Source: Jimgerdemannia flammicorona
Taxonomy: Eukaryota > Mucoromycota > Endogonomycetes > Endogonales > Endogonaceae
Reading direction: 5' to 3'
Assembly: GCA_003990745.1 (NCBI GenBank)
Contig: RBNI01007262.1
Coordinates: forward strand, 1 to 10,490
Length of the DNA: 10,490 bases
In this document: in pieces, positions 1 through 8,492 of the stretch
Position numbering within the stretch: position 1 is the first letter of the stretch
Layout of the letters: each line of letters begins with the position of its first letter
Position numbers and translations under genes: made by a program
The notes under the pieces: model-generated
Databases searched by the model: none
Told to the model about the DNA's origin: nothing
What the model saw: the letters and a program-made list of their open reading frames with translations, nothing else

Positions 1-1150
1 TATTTTATTTTCATGGGTTATATATTGTGTCTGGCTATCTGCCTCGACAATAATATTTCCCTTTTTATTTATTTTATTTTCATGGGTTATATATTGTGTC
101 TGGCTATCTGCCTCGACAATAATATTTCCCTTTTTTATTTTTTTATTTTCATGGGTTATATATTGTGTCTGGCTATCTGCCTCGACAATATTTTTTCCCT
201 TTTTATTATTTTATTTCATGGGTTATATATTGTGTGTCTGGCTATCTGCCTCGGCAATAATATCTTCCTTTTTATTTTTTTATTTATTTTATTTTCATGA
301 GTTATATATTGTGTCTGGCTATCTGCCTTGGCAATAATATCTCCCTTTTTATTTATTTTATTTTCATGGGTTATATATTGTGTCTGGCTATCTGCCTCGA
401 CAATAATATTTCCCTTTTTATTATTTTATTTCATGGGTTATATATTGTGTCTGGCTATCTGCCTCGACAATAATATTTCCCTTTTTATTATTTTATTTCA
501 TGGGTTATATATTGTGTCTGGCTATCTGCCTCGGCAATAATATCTTCCTTTTTATTTTTTTATTTTTTTTATTTTCATTGGTTATATATTGTGTCTGGCT
601 ATCTGCCTCGACAATAATATCTCCCTTTTTATTATTTTATTTCATGGGTTATATATTGTGTCTGGCTATCTGCCTCGGCAATAATATCTTCCTTTTTATT
701 TTTTTATTTATTTTATTTTCATGAGTTATATATTGTGTCTGGCTATCTGCCTCGGCAATAATATCTCCCTTTTTATTTATTTTATTTTCATGGGTTATAT
801 ATATTGTGTCTGGCTATCTGCCTCGATAATAATATTTCCCTTTTATTATTTTATTTCATTGGTTATATATTGTGTCTGGCTATCTGCCTCGGCAATAATA
901 TCTTCCTTTTTTATTTTATTTTCATGAGTTATATATTGTATCTGGCTATCTGCCTTGACAATAATATTTCCCTCTTTATTTATTTTTTCATGGGTTATAT
1001 GTCATTCTCTTTTATTATTTTATTTTATGGGTTATATGTCATGTCTGGCTTATCTGCCGTGATGATTCTACCCTTTATTAATTTATTTTATTAGTTATAT
1101 TGTGTCTGGCTATCTGTTTTGGCAATTTTATCTCCTTTTATTACAGGTTA
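1..1150. repeat. AT-rich minisatellite, about 16 copies of a 67-77 base unit
   Basis: A core reading ATGGGTTATATATTGTGTC then TGGCTATCTGCCTCGACAAT, followed by a T-rich spacer, recurs throughout. The CTGGC of the core falls at 31, 100, 169, 238, 315, 384, 451, 518, 595, 662, 739, 810, 877, 942, 1045 and 1107, so spacing clusters at 67, 69 and 77 bases; the size classes come from T-rich spacer length. The last copies (about 960-1150) are the most diverged and one lacks the core. Several overlapping hydrophobic reading frames exist only because the unit has few stops. The array runs off the left edge. It may lie in the 5' region or a 5' intron of the gene at 1204. Confidence 0.97.
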
Positions 1151-1203
1151 ACTAACATATTAACCTTCTATCATTCTAATTATACAGATTATAACTGAAT
1201 CTG

Positions 1204-2398
1204 ATGTCAGAAAACTTGTGTTGCATATGCGGTCGTGGTGATCGAGTTTTTGAAACCTGCAATATTGTAGGATGCCTCAATATGATATGCATTGAGCATA
1301 ATGACAGCGATGAGAAATCACCACTCTGTGCTTCTGAAGTACCCGAAAATACATGGATATGTCCTATGCATAATCAGACTGGTGTCAGTATGATCATTTT
1401 AACCAGTTATATATATATATTATTATTATTCTAATTAGAAATTATCTCTTTATCAGGTTGGAATCAAGTATGATGCTAATATCAAAGTGGATATTCAGTC
1501 ATTGGAGTTTAGTGAAATAGCATGGAATGCTATCATGGGGCTGCAAATAGTACATTTGGAAAATACCGCGTAAGTGTTTATTTAGGGAGGGATGGGGGGA
1601 GGTTTGTAATATTATTATTATTAATTATTAATTTCATCCATTATTTATTTATATATATAAAGCAATGCCAAATATTCATCTATTTACATGTCTTTAATGG
1701 TGGCAACTCTCTTCAACAATGTATACAAGCTGGAGACTTTTGGTTTGAGCAAGATAGTGATGGGAACCCATGGTCACTTGCCAAAAGCATGGTAAGTAAT
1801 TTAATATATTTGTGTTCATATCTTTATAATTCATCTAAATCTAATTTGAATTGTAATTACAGTTTTTTGATGCTCTCTTCAAGTTGTCTGTATATAGTGA
1901 TATCAACCTCATCCTTCTCATCTGTGGTACTGTGATATATCCCAAAAATAATGACAAGGAACAAATATCGAATGCATATACATCAATTGTGGATATTATT
2001 CGAAGGTTAGTCTCTTCTGGAATTGTTGTTATACCTATATATACAATATCAACCATCTATATTGTTTTTATAGAGTTACTGTTGGCCATGCTTTACTATT
2101 CACTTGACATGATTTGGAGCCTGCCAGAATAGTACATGCTTTAATGCAGTCAATTGAAGGCTACGAATTCCAACACCTATCTCTTGTCGAATCGGTGACT
2201 GTAAGGTTCAATAGCCTTAATGAGGAAGATGGGACGCTAGTTTGGTGTCTAGAGGCAGGGCAGGGAACATATGTGCATCGAAAGGCAATGCCTTGCAGCA
2301 AACATCCTCGTGCACATAAACACCAGAACAAGTTTTGTATTGATATTGGAAAATATGAGGGTAAAACCTATGTTTCAGATGCAATGCACCTAGGGTAG
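1204..2398 (+). pseudogene. PHD-like zinc-finger protein gene, five exons, probably broken (frameshift plus in-frame TGA)
   Basis: Exons I can trace are 1204-1383, 1457-1569, 1663-1791, 1863-2005 and 2074-2398, joined by introns of 68-93 bases with GTCAGT, GTAAGT, GTAAGT and GTTAGT donors. Exon 1 encodes a PHD-like finger: CCIC, ETCNIVGC, MICIEH, then WICPMH, where the usual final CxxC is CxxH and the central HxxC is CxxH. Exons 3 and 4 read through in one frame (IFIYLHVF, GDFWFEQD, NLILLICGTVIYP). Two breaks are visible. In exon 2 the frame from the finger (VGIKYDANIKVDI) differs by one base from the frame entering exon 3 (NSTFGKYRQ), as if one A were lost near 1547-1550. In exon 5 a TGA at 2105-2107 interrupts one continuous frame (GHALLFT, then HDLEPARIVHALMQ). 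Using the acceptor at 2127 instead of 2073 removes the TGA in frame. The C-terminus (GTYVH, PCSKHPRA, DIGKYEGKTYV) recurs in the minus-strand copy at 7556-7952. The start is uncertain: acceptors at 1187 and 1210 could bring in an upstream exon beyond the minisatellite. Function unknown beyond the finger. Confidence 0.7.
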
Positions 2399-2431
2399 TT
2401 ATTTAGCTATTGAAATTGTTATCATTTTGCC

Positions 2432-2437
2432 AATAAA
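2432..2437 (+). promoter_or_regulatory. AATAAA polyadenylation signal
   Basis: A canonical AATAAA lies 33 bases past the TAG ending the gene at 2398. The minus-strand relative has the same hexamer at a similar distance from its stop, which supports the 3' end chosen here. Confidence 0.55.
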
Positions 2438-2684
2438 TGTATTTGATTTCTCTGTTGAAATTTGCCATTAGTAACCAGGTAGTTCGGAGTAGTTAGATCA
2501 AATATTTTACCACTGGACATGTTGAGAGTATTCTATATATATTCACAAATTAGTTACAAATATTATCATTGGCGAAGACAAACTACCTGAGCTAACTATA
2601 GAGCATTTTCTTTGATATGTACCCAATGACTAATAGGGAAGAGTAGCTGAAATGGCTGTGCCCTGAGTTTTGCCATTAGCTAAA

Positions 2685-2956
2685 TCAATAAGAAACAGCT
2701 GAATTATATACTAGTGGTCTTGGACATGTTATATAACTCTTGACAATATATATTTACAGCAAAAGGTAGCTCTGTATCTCTGTTTATAGTTATTTGCTCA
2801 ACCATATTACAGAACTAAATTCTGCAGTTAGCTGTAGGCTGCAATTTTATAAGCTATTGAATATTGCTTCTGGTACAGTTGTGCATTATTTTCCATTTTA
2901 CGAATTTAATATCACCCCAAATGAGTCACCTGATCATGCGCCCAAACATAAATTCG
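2685..2956 (+). repeat. Direct duplication, left copy
   Basis: This stretch, starting at TCAATAAG and ending in AAACATAAATTCG, matches 3031-3342 base for base over most of its length, with scattered substitutions and small indels. Shared blocks include GACATGTTATA, CTTGACAATATATATTTACA, CTGCAGTTAGCTGTAGGCTG and GAGTCACCTGATCATGCGCC. Copies are offset by about 346 bases. No gene is visible in 2399-3280; the rest is AT-rich unique sequence. Confidence 0.93.
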
Positions 2957-3030
2957 GGGGGTCCAATGGCTAAATATTCACCATGTGTTTCTAATCTGAA
3001 TGGGTTAGGCCAACCCTGATCGTGTGCTAA

Positions 3031-3342
3031 TCAATAACGGCTGAATTATATATTGCAGTAAAATTAGAAGTAGTCTTGGACATGTTATAACTCTTGACAA
3101 TATATATTTACAGCAAAAGATAGCTCTGTATCTCTGTTTATAGTTAGTTTCTCAACCACATTACAGAACTATAATCTGCAGTTAGCTGTAGGCTGTAATT
3201 TTATAAGCTACTGAATATTGCTTCTGGTACAGTTATGCATTATTTCCATTTTACAAATTTAATTGTCACCCCAATGAGTCACCTGATCATGCGCCCAATG
3301 CATCACATGATCGTGTGCCCCTGTCACCCAAACATAAATTCG
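3031..3342 (+). repeat. Direct duplication, right copy with an extra motif unit
   Basis: Second copy of 2685-2956. It differs chiefly by about 33 extra bases between GCGCCC and AAACATAAATTCG, and that insert carries one more CATCACATGATCGTGTGCCC unit. It abuts the promoter of the FAR1-Ulp1 gene. Confidence 0.93.
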
Positions 3343-3366
3343 TAACTGCTGCACTTATGTGCGCCC
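3270..3366 (+). repeat. Left CACATGATC-GTGCGCCC motif cluster, candidate subterminal or terminal repeat
   Basis: Two back-to-back units, GAGTCACCTGATCATGCGCC at 3276 and ATCACATGATCGTGTGCCC at 3302, are followed by a bare GTGCGCCCA at 3359. The reverse complement of 9657-9716 carries the same two-unit layout (AGTCACATGACTGTGTGCCC, then ATCACATGACTGTGCGCCC) with a 25-base period. Inverted clusters of this type are what the ends of DNA transposons look like; the exact element end and a target-site duplication were not found. Confidence 0.65.
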
Positions 3367-3385
3367 AACATACTCCGCAACCACT

Positions 3386-5742
3386 ATGGCCTCTAATATA
3401 CCACAACCGGGTCTCACCTTTGTAACATTTGAAGAGGCCCGTGAATTCATTGTTCGCTATACAATACAAACCAATGTCGAAATTATTCTTATAAATACAC
3501 TTAAGAGCAAACACAATGGCAGCTATCTCAAGGCAGCTTTCGCTTGCAAAAAGCAAGGCAAGTACGTCGGAAAAAAGGCAGAGTACACGACCACACGGAC
3601 CGGCTGCCCCTTTGTAATCAGGGTCAACTACAGAGCATCCTCTAAAGAATTTACAATAACTCAAACGAACCTGAATCACAATCATGAGCCTGCTGTCAAC
3701 CTCCCGGGGAAGGTAACGATAATGCCGATGATGGTGGAGACGCCAACCGAGATTGTAGAGACCATGGTGGAAGATAGGAAGACGTTAGATGACAAAAAGG
3801 TGGTGGAAGATAAGAAGATGTTAGATGGCAAGAAAGTGGAGAAGCAGACAATGATGTTAGATGATATGAAAGTAGATGAACAAGAACAAGACGATGACAC
3901 GTTCTTTGATGCTATCGGCAATCATGATGATAGAACTGTTATCCTATCTGTCTCTATGCACTCCACCACCAATGCATCCACCTCTGCTGCTGAACTCCCA
4001 ACCGAGATGCCTCCTACTGCCAATCTTTCATCTGCTGTACTCTCTACCAGTATCAACTCATGTGTAACAGAGATACCAATAGAACCCGAAAAGGTGAGAT
4101 GTTATTCAATTTGCAAAGTGGTAAAACATATTTCTACAGTATATTAATATTACCCATTTTAATTTAGTTGACAGTTGCAATTCCAAAATCGGTCAAACAA
4201 GTTTTTAAACAACTACCACACGAATTTCATTCTGGGTTTGCGGAGCTGATTGAGAAGGCAGCCACATATACTCTACAACATGGTAAACTACCCAGTTGGC
4301 CAGACAAAGCAATCGAACTCAAGGAGATCAAGTCTGGCCCTGAAACCCTACAGCCATGGATCAACCAACAAGATATCAATCGACTGAATGCTGGCGAGCG
4401 GCTAAATGATACTATAATAAATGGATATATTGAATGGTATATATTTAAGTGTTTATGTTTATTAAACTATATATATTATTGGGAATCTATCTGATTATTA
4501 TTTTTTTAGGTGCAGGGCTCAACAGCCATCTAACCAAGTTGCAATCTTCAATACACACTTTTTTTCTCTTCTAAGAAAAGACCCTACCAAATTGCTTGGA
4601 CGAAGCACTAATCCTCTCAAGACCAAATTTTCGTTGATTCCAGTCAATTGGGAAGGGTAAATATATTTAGATGTTTATTTTCTATCAGTAAAAGTATATA
4701 TAAAAATAGTCATTTATATTAACTAGATACTATCTATAATATCGCAGCATACACTGGTTCCTAGTAGCTCTTTGTAATATGCACTTGGTGCTTGATGCAA
4801 CTCTATCGGAGGATATATCACAAAGGTCAGTATTATTTTTTTGACATGTAATTATATGTACCAATACTTATATTAGATATTTTAAATATACAGACCTTTC
4901 ATTGCAATCTTGGACTCAATGAATAAAGATGTTCAACCACAAGTAATCGAACCCATCCTGGTATATCTGGAAACATTAGCTGAAGGATCATCTCAGATAT
5001 CAAACATTAGGACTACAGAAGTCATCATTGCTAAGGTATGGTATACTGATATATATAGAGTATAATACAATATTATATCAAACTGAGATATATAGTTATA
5101 TTATAGGTACCCCAGCAAAAAAATGGATTCGACTGTGGAGTATTTCTACTATATTTTACCGAAATATTTCTCTCTGCTCCTGAGTACTATTGCACAATTC
5201 TGCAGGTAACTATATCTACTATTAATACATATAATTTATTTTCAAACTGCTATATGAAAATTACTTCTAACTAATATATATATATATATATATTATAGAA
5301 AAATACAGATGCAAATGCATGGAAGGGGGAAATACCCATGTCTCATATGCGCACTCATGTTCATGATGTGATTCAGAAGCTGTCAACCCAATCTCATGCT
5401 GCTCAAAAACATGACATTTCTGGTCCATCTTCGCAAATTACCTCACTACCAAACCTCACCAAAGCGCTTGCAGAAGCATACAACAAAAGGATAACACAGG
5501 TATCATGTCCAAAAGATGAAGAAGAGAAGACTGAAGATATTATTCAAGGCAGGAGTAAGGCTACACCACCACCACCACCACAAGAGAGAATATCAAAACC
5601 TGAAGTCAAAACTATCCGATCAGCCAAATGCGCAGCTGGTACCAATGATGCCAAACGTCTAGCTGAAAATCTGGAGGATGAAAGGCCCAAACGTAAACGA
5701 ATTGCAAAGTTACAGACAAAGGAAGATGAAGACATCAATTGA
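3386..5742 (+). CDS. FAR1-type DNA-binding domain fused to Ulp1 (C48) cysteine protease
   Basis: Seven exons (3386-4093, 4168-4436, 4510-4656, 4748-4825, 4894-5035, 5107-5205, 5299-5742) join without a break into 628 residues; the six introns are 68-93 bases with good GTRNGT-type donors and YAG acceptors. Residues about 11-104 form a FAR1/WRKY-GCM1-type domain with candidate zinc ligands C54, C74, H98 and H100 (ACKK, TGCPF, NHNHEP). A Lys/Asp-rich repeated linker (128-172) and a Ser/Thr-rich stretch follow. From about 300 comes an Ulp1 domain: LNDTIINGYIEWC, then catalytic-type H377 (GIHWF), D408 (ILDSMN), Q451 (VPQQ) and C458 (FDCGVF). The C-terminal tail is polar with a basic nuclear-signal-like PKRKR at 611-615. 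Ulp1 enzymes remove or process SUMO-like proteins, so a nuclear, DNA-targeted deSUMOylase is a fair inference. The first ATG after the motif cluster is used; upstream of it the frame lacks another ATG. FAR1 domains derive from Mutator-like transposases, but no transposase core is present. The intact frame contrasts with the broken genes around it. Confidence 0.9.
3767..3900 (+). repeat. Degenerate coding repeat in the FAR1-Ulp1 linker
   Basis: Three to four diverged units of about 36-39 bases encode variations on E-D-(K/R)-K-x-L-D-x-K-K-V, giving a highly charged Lys/Asp/Glu spacer between the DNA-binding and protease domains. The repeat stays in frame, as expected for a linker under length but not sequence constraint. 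Confidence 0.75.
5273..5298 (+). repeat. (TA)n tract in the last intron of the FAR1-Ulp1 gene
   Basis: An alternating TA run of about 20 bases sits directly before the TATTATAG acceptor at 5298. It is a simple-sequence tract likely to vary in length and may stand in for the usual pyrimidine tract. Confidence 0.8.
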
Positions 5743-6239
5743 GCATGCCAAGTGGGTATATGAGTAGCATTTTCTACCATTGCAATCTTGGGACTCTGTC
5801 TAAAACAATTATTTACATTTGATCAACAGTGATCACATTATATATGTTGAACTTTAGTATAATGTGAAACCCTCAAACACAAACCAATTTGTATATGAAA
5901 ATATTAGCAAGTGGATTGAAAAATGTAAATGCAATGTGTAATTATCATTGATAATATGATGATGATATTGCAAACATATAGGTTGCAAATGTGTTCTTAC
6001 CATATATTAATGTGATCCTGGAATATGTTCAGGTAAATGAAATTAACTATTGAACTCTACAAATGAGTGTTATAATTTTATTTGAAGGCATGGAGAATGA
6101 AATTTGGTTAGCTCAAACTAATATTATCTGCACTGTAACATCGTTGGCAGAGAGTATTTTAAGCTAACCAATATTCTACCTTACAACATTTGTAATTATA
6201 TAAAATACAATATCTGAATTTTCGGATCGGTTCAATGCA
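5743..6239. other. Non-coding AT-rich 3' flank
   Basis: I see no credible coding frame here on either strand. It follows directly on the stop of the FAR1-Ulp1 gene and should hold its 3' untranslated region; no canonical AATAAA stands out near the stop. Confidence 0.6.
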
Positions 6240-6800
6240 CTCTACAACTCTACTTCATAGAGGCCTCTTCAACGGCTAATATATCTACAATCTGGGAGCA
6301 ATTGCAAATTCAAGCTCTGTAATATTGTACACTAGATATCTTTCCACATTGCTACAGAGCTACAATGTACCAGATGTATATGATATCTGGTGAAATTACA
6401 CCAATCAGACCACTTCATCTACAATGAAGATTTAGTTCAGATGCAAACTGGAACTGCTTTTCAACAGCTAATTCCTCTGCAGCCTGGCAGCAATTGCAAA
6501 TTCAAGCTCTGTAACATTTTGCACTAGATATATATCCACATAATTACAGAGCTGTAATGTGCCAAGTATATATAATATCTAGTGAAATTAAGTCAACCAG
6601 ACAACTTTAATTTCATTTCATAATGTGGTGTTATGGAATTTGGTACAGATGTATACTGGAACTGCTTTTTCAATGGCTAATTCCTCTACAGCCAAGTAGA
6701 AATTGTGATATCTAGCTCTGTAGTATTTTGTATTAGATATCTCATTACATAACTACAGACCCACATTTAGCTAGGTATTTATGTTGTCTAGAGTTATTAC
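6240..6800 (+). repeat. Three diverged direct repeats of about 190-210 bases, each with an internal palindrome
   Basis: The phrase TTCAA(C/T)(G/A)GCTAAT recurs at 6268, 6460 and 6669, each time followed by CAAGCTCTGTAA or a variant, an ACTAGATAT block, and TACAGAGCT or TACAGACCC. The second and third copies also share CTGGAACTGC just ahead. Within a copy, CACTAGATAT pairs with ATATCTAGTG and AGCTCTGTA pairs with TACAGAGCT, so each unit could fold into an imperfect hairpin about 80 bases long. Divergence rises from copy to copy, the third being the worst match. Confidence 0.85.
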
Positions 6801-6985
6801 ACTGGCAAGAGCACTCTAATTTCACTTCTGTATACTCTATTACTGTATTTGGATACACAGACCCAATAATTTGATGGTGCTCTTGGGTGGGACGGGCAAG
6901 GCTAAGGGTGGAAAGGCTATGGTTGAGCGAAATGGCAGAGTTTTTAAAGGTGCGGTGCTACATGACTCGAAGAATCTGCTAGATG

Positions 6986-7452
6986 TTAATTTGATACACA
7001 CGCATGCTCCACTTGGAGAACACCACCATTGCTGTGCAAAACAATAAAGAAGTATCCATCAGGGAAAGCCATTTTGCCAGAGGAATTTTGCCAGAGGAAA
7101 TCAAAAGCACGTCGAGACGCGGTTTTGGAAAAACGGCCCCACAGGTGAGAGCAAACTTGAGTTTTCGACTCGAGGGAGAGAAGGGACTTAGTTTGCAATC
7201 TTTCTCTTTGTTCACCGAGTTGATGCTACAGAGATATATGTAAACTTTCTCAATTAAACGGTAGTTGCTCACCAGTTTCTGTTCAGCATCACTCATCCAT
7301 TGACCACAGAAGGATCATTGTCGGCAGACTGTGAAAACCTCGAGAGTGAATGCTGTGACATCACATAACGCCTGCCAGGCTGTATCGCCTGACTGAATTA
7401 TGAGATGCTTGAGTTTGGAATGCTTATCTTGATAGCATTCAATCAAAATATA
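6986..7452 (-). pseudogene. Unrecognised gene 3' end, one 47-base intron, upstream frame interrupted by TGA
   Basis: On the minus strand, 7296-7273 (MSDAEQKL) joins 7225-6986 across a 47-base intron (GTGAGC to CTGTAG) in phase 0, giving 87 residues ending QVEHACVSN. The downstream exon reads SHLWGRFSKTASRRAFDFL and MAFPDGYFFIVLHSNGG, which look like real protein, but I do not recognise a family. The same frame stays open far upstream, to about 7452 (SGDTAWQALCDVTAFTLEVF), interrupted by a single TGA at 7315-7317. Either a short protein starts at the ATG at 7296, or this is the 3' end of a longer gene with a nonsense mutation. It lies just beyond the 3' end of the decayed gene at 7556-7952 on the same strand. 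Confidence 0.5.
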
Positions 7453-7455
7453 TCA

Positions 7456-7531
7456 AACCAACCAAAGGCAAATCATACTATATTTCAATTCAAACCCAAC
7501 CGAAAGCAAATCATACTTTATTCCAATTCAA
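7456..7531. repeat. Two tandem copies of a 38-base unit in a 3' flank
   Basis: AACCAACCAAAGGCAAATCA starting at 7456 is repeated as AACCCAACCGAAAGCAAATC from 7493, each continuing into a TACT(A)TATTYCAATTCAA block. The pair sits in the presumed 3' region of the minus-strand gene at 7556-7952 and includes its AATAAA. Confidence 0.85.
7517..7522 (-). promoter_or_regulatory. AATAAA polyadenylation signal (minus strand)
   Basis: TTTATT on the plus strand reads AATAAA on the minus strand, 33 bases after the TAG at 7556-7558. This mirrors the arrangement after the gene ending at 2398. Confidence 0.5.
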
Positions 7532-7555
7532 GCATGCTCAATAGCTAAACCACTC

Positions 7556-7952
7556 CTAATCTTGGTGTAGTACATCTACAACATAGCTTTTACCATCATA
7601 TATTCCAATATCTTGTTCTGGCTCGAGGATGTTATTGTCCAATGACATTTCGGGGTGCTTTACAATTAATGACCCTTACATTATGCACCGAATCGATGAC
7701 AAGACAACATTGACCTCTTTTGCAGGCTCGAGGGTGCTTGGTACATGGTTCATATATTCCATGTATATACGTACCCTCACCATCGATGAAAACCCACACG
7801 GGGCTATGAATAGTTCCTTGTATTGCTGCCCGAACAGACATCTGTAACAGTGTATTCGCAAGTTCGTGTTTCAAGATAGCTGTCATGATAGGATTGCTCA
7901 CATGTTGTAGCTCGATATTGCGATTTGCAAAGAGGATAACCTTCCCAACATT
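7556..7952 (-). pseudogene. Decayed paralogue of the C-terminal region of the gene at 1204-2398
   Basis: Read on the minus strand, 7952-7632 encodes NVGKVILFANRNIELQHVS, then VWVFIDGEGTYIHG, EPCTKHPRACK and CLVID, ending at TAA 7632-7634. This parallels LVWCLEAGQGTYVH and PCSKHPRAHK of the plus-strand gene. One base out of frame, 7672-7556 encodes VKHPEMSLDNN, then EPEQDIGIYDGKSYVVDVLH and TAG, parallel to DIGKYEGKTYVSDAMH and TAG. Nucleotide similarity continues past both stops (TTTAGCTATTGA). A frameshift between about 7672 and 7640 therefore separates two halves of one protein end. No PHD-like finger or middle region was found upstream on this strand. It may be the far end of a gene whose first exon is the H3-tail ORF at 8699, but the intervening 600 bases are mostly repeats. 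Function unknown. Confidence 0.65.
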
Positions 7953-8470
7953 TCAGATTGACTGGAGTATGCTTGAATCCAATTTCATGATAATATTTGC
8001 AGTTTAATGGGATGAGTCTTAAGAACACTTGTCAAAATGACTGGAGTTCGTCTCAAACCCAACTACAAATTGCCATCTGTCAAATTGACTGATGGGCAAT
8101 GAAATCGGCACAAAATAATATTGCAGTTCAATGGGATGAGGCTCAAGAACACCTGTCAAATTGACTAGAGTTCGCCTCAAACCCAACTACAAATTGCCAG
8201 ACTGATGGGCAATGAAATCGGCACAAAATAATATTGCAGTTCGATGGGATGAGGTATAAGAACTCCTGTCAAATTGACTGAGGACAATGAGAATGGCACC
8301 AATACCATAAAATCATCATGCCACAATTATGCTGGAGAGAAGTGTATGAAACACCTGTCAAATTGACTGGAGTTTCACCTCTGTCCACAATTTAGGCAGA
8401 ATCTCACCATGGCTTCTGTCAGATTGACTGAAGATGACGAGATGGTCATATAGCAATGTCAAATTGACTC
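7952..8470. repeat. Array of GTCAAATTGAC motifs within 124-base higher-order repeats
   Basis: A CTGTCAAATTGACTG core or close variant begins at about 7952, 8031, 8079, 8155, 8268, 8357, 8418 and 8458. Between 7975 and 8280 the longer unit is clear: TGCAGTTYAATGGGATGAG, AAGAACWCYTGTCAAA, GTTCG(T/C)CTCAAACCC, AACTACAAATTGCCA, GATGGGCAATGAAATCGGCA. One copy has lost 12 bases, including a core, at about 8199. The core is a near-palindrome (GTCAAATTGAC against GTCAATTTGAC). Minus-strand frames through it stay open for up to about 45 codons (VNLTGV, HPIELQYYFVPIS) and then stop, so a coding origin is possible but unproven. Confidence 0.85.
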
Positions 8471-8492
8471 TGCTGACCTTGATTGAACCCCC

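Noticed and set aside
13..1094. Several hydrophobic plus-strand frames (MGYILCLAICLDNN repeats), resembling a repeated membrane protein.
   Set aside because: They are readings of the minisatellite in different frames; unit lengths of 67, 69 and 77 bases shift the frame between copies, so no single frame is kept.
3287..3921. Minus-strand frames of 132 and 79 codons opposite the FAR1 exon.
   Set aside because: They lie antisense to a well-supported exon with recognisable domains and show no features of their own.
7952..8470. Considered a CRISPR array because of regularly repeated near-palindromic cores.
   Set aside because: Spacing is irregular, the spacers are themselves repeats, and the surroundings are eukaryotic with spliceosomal introns.
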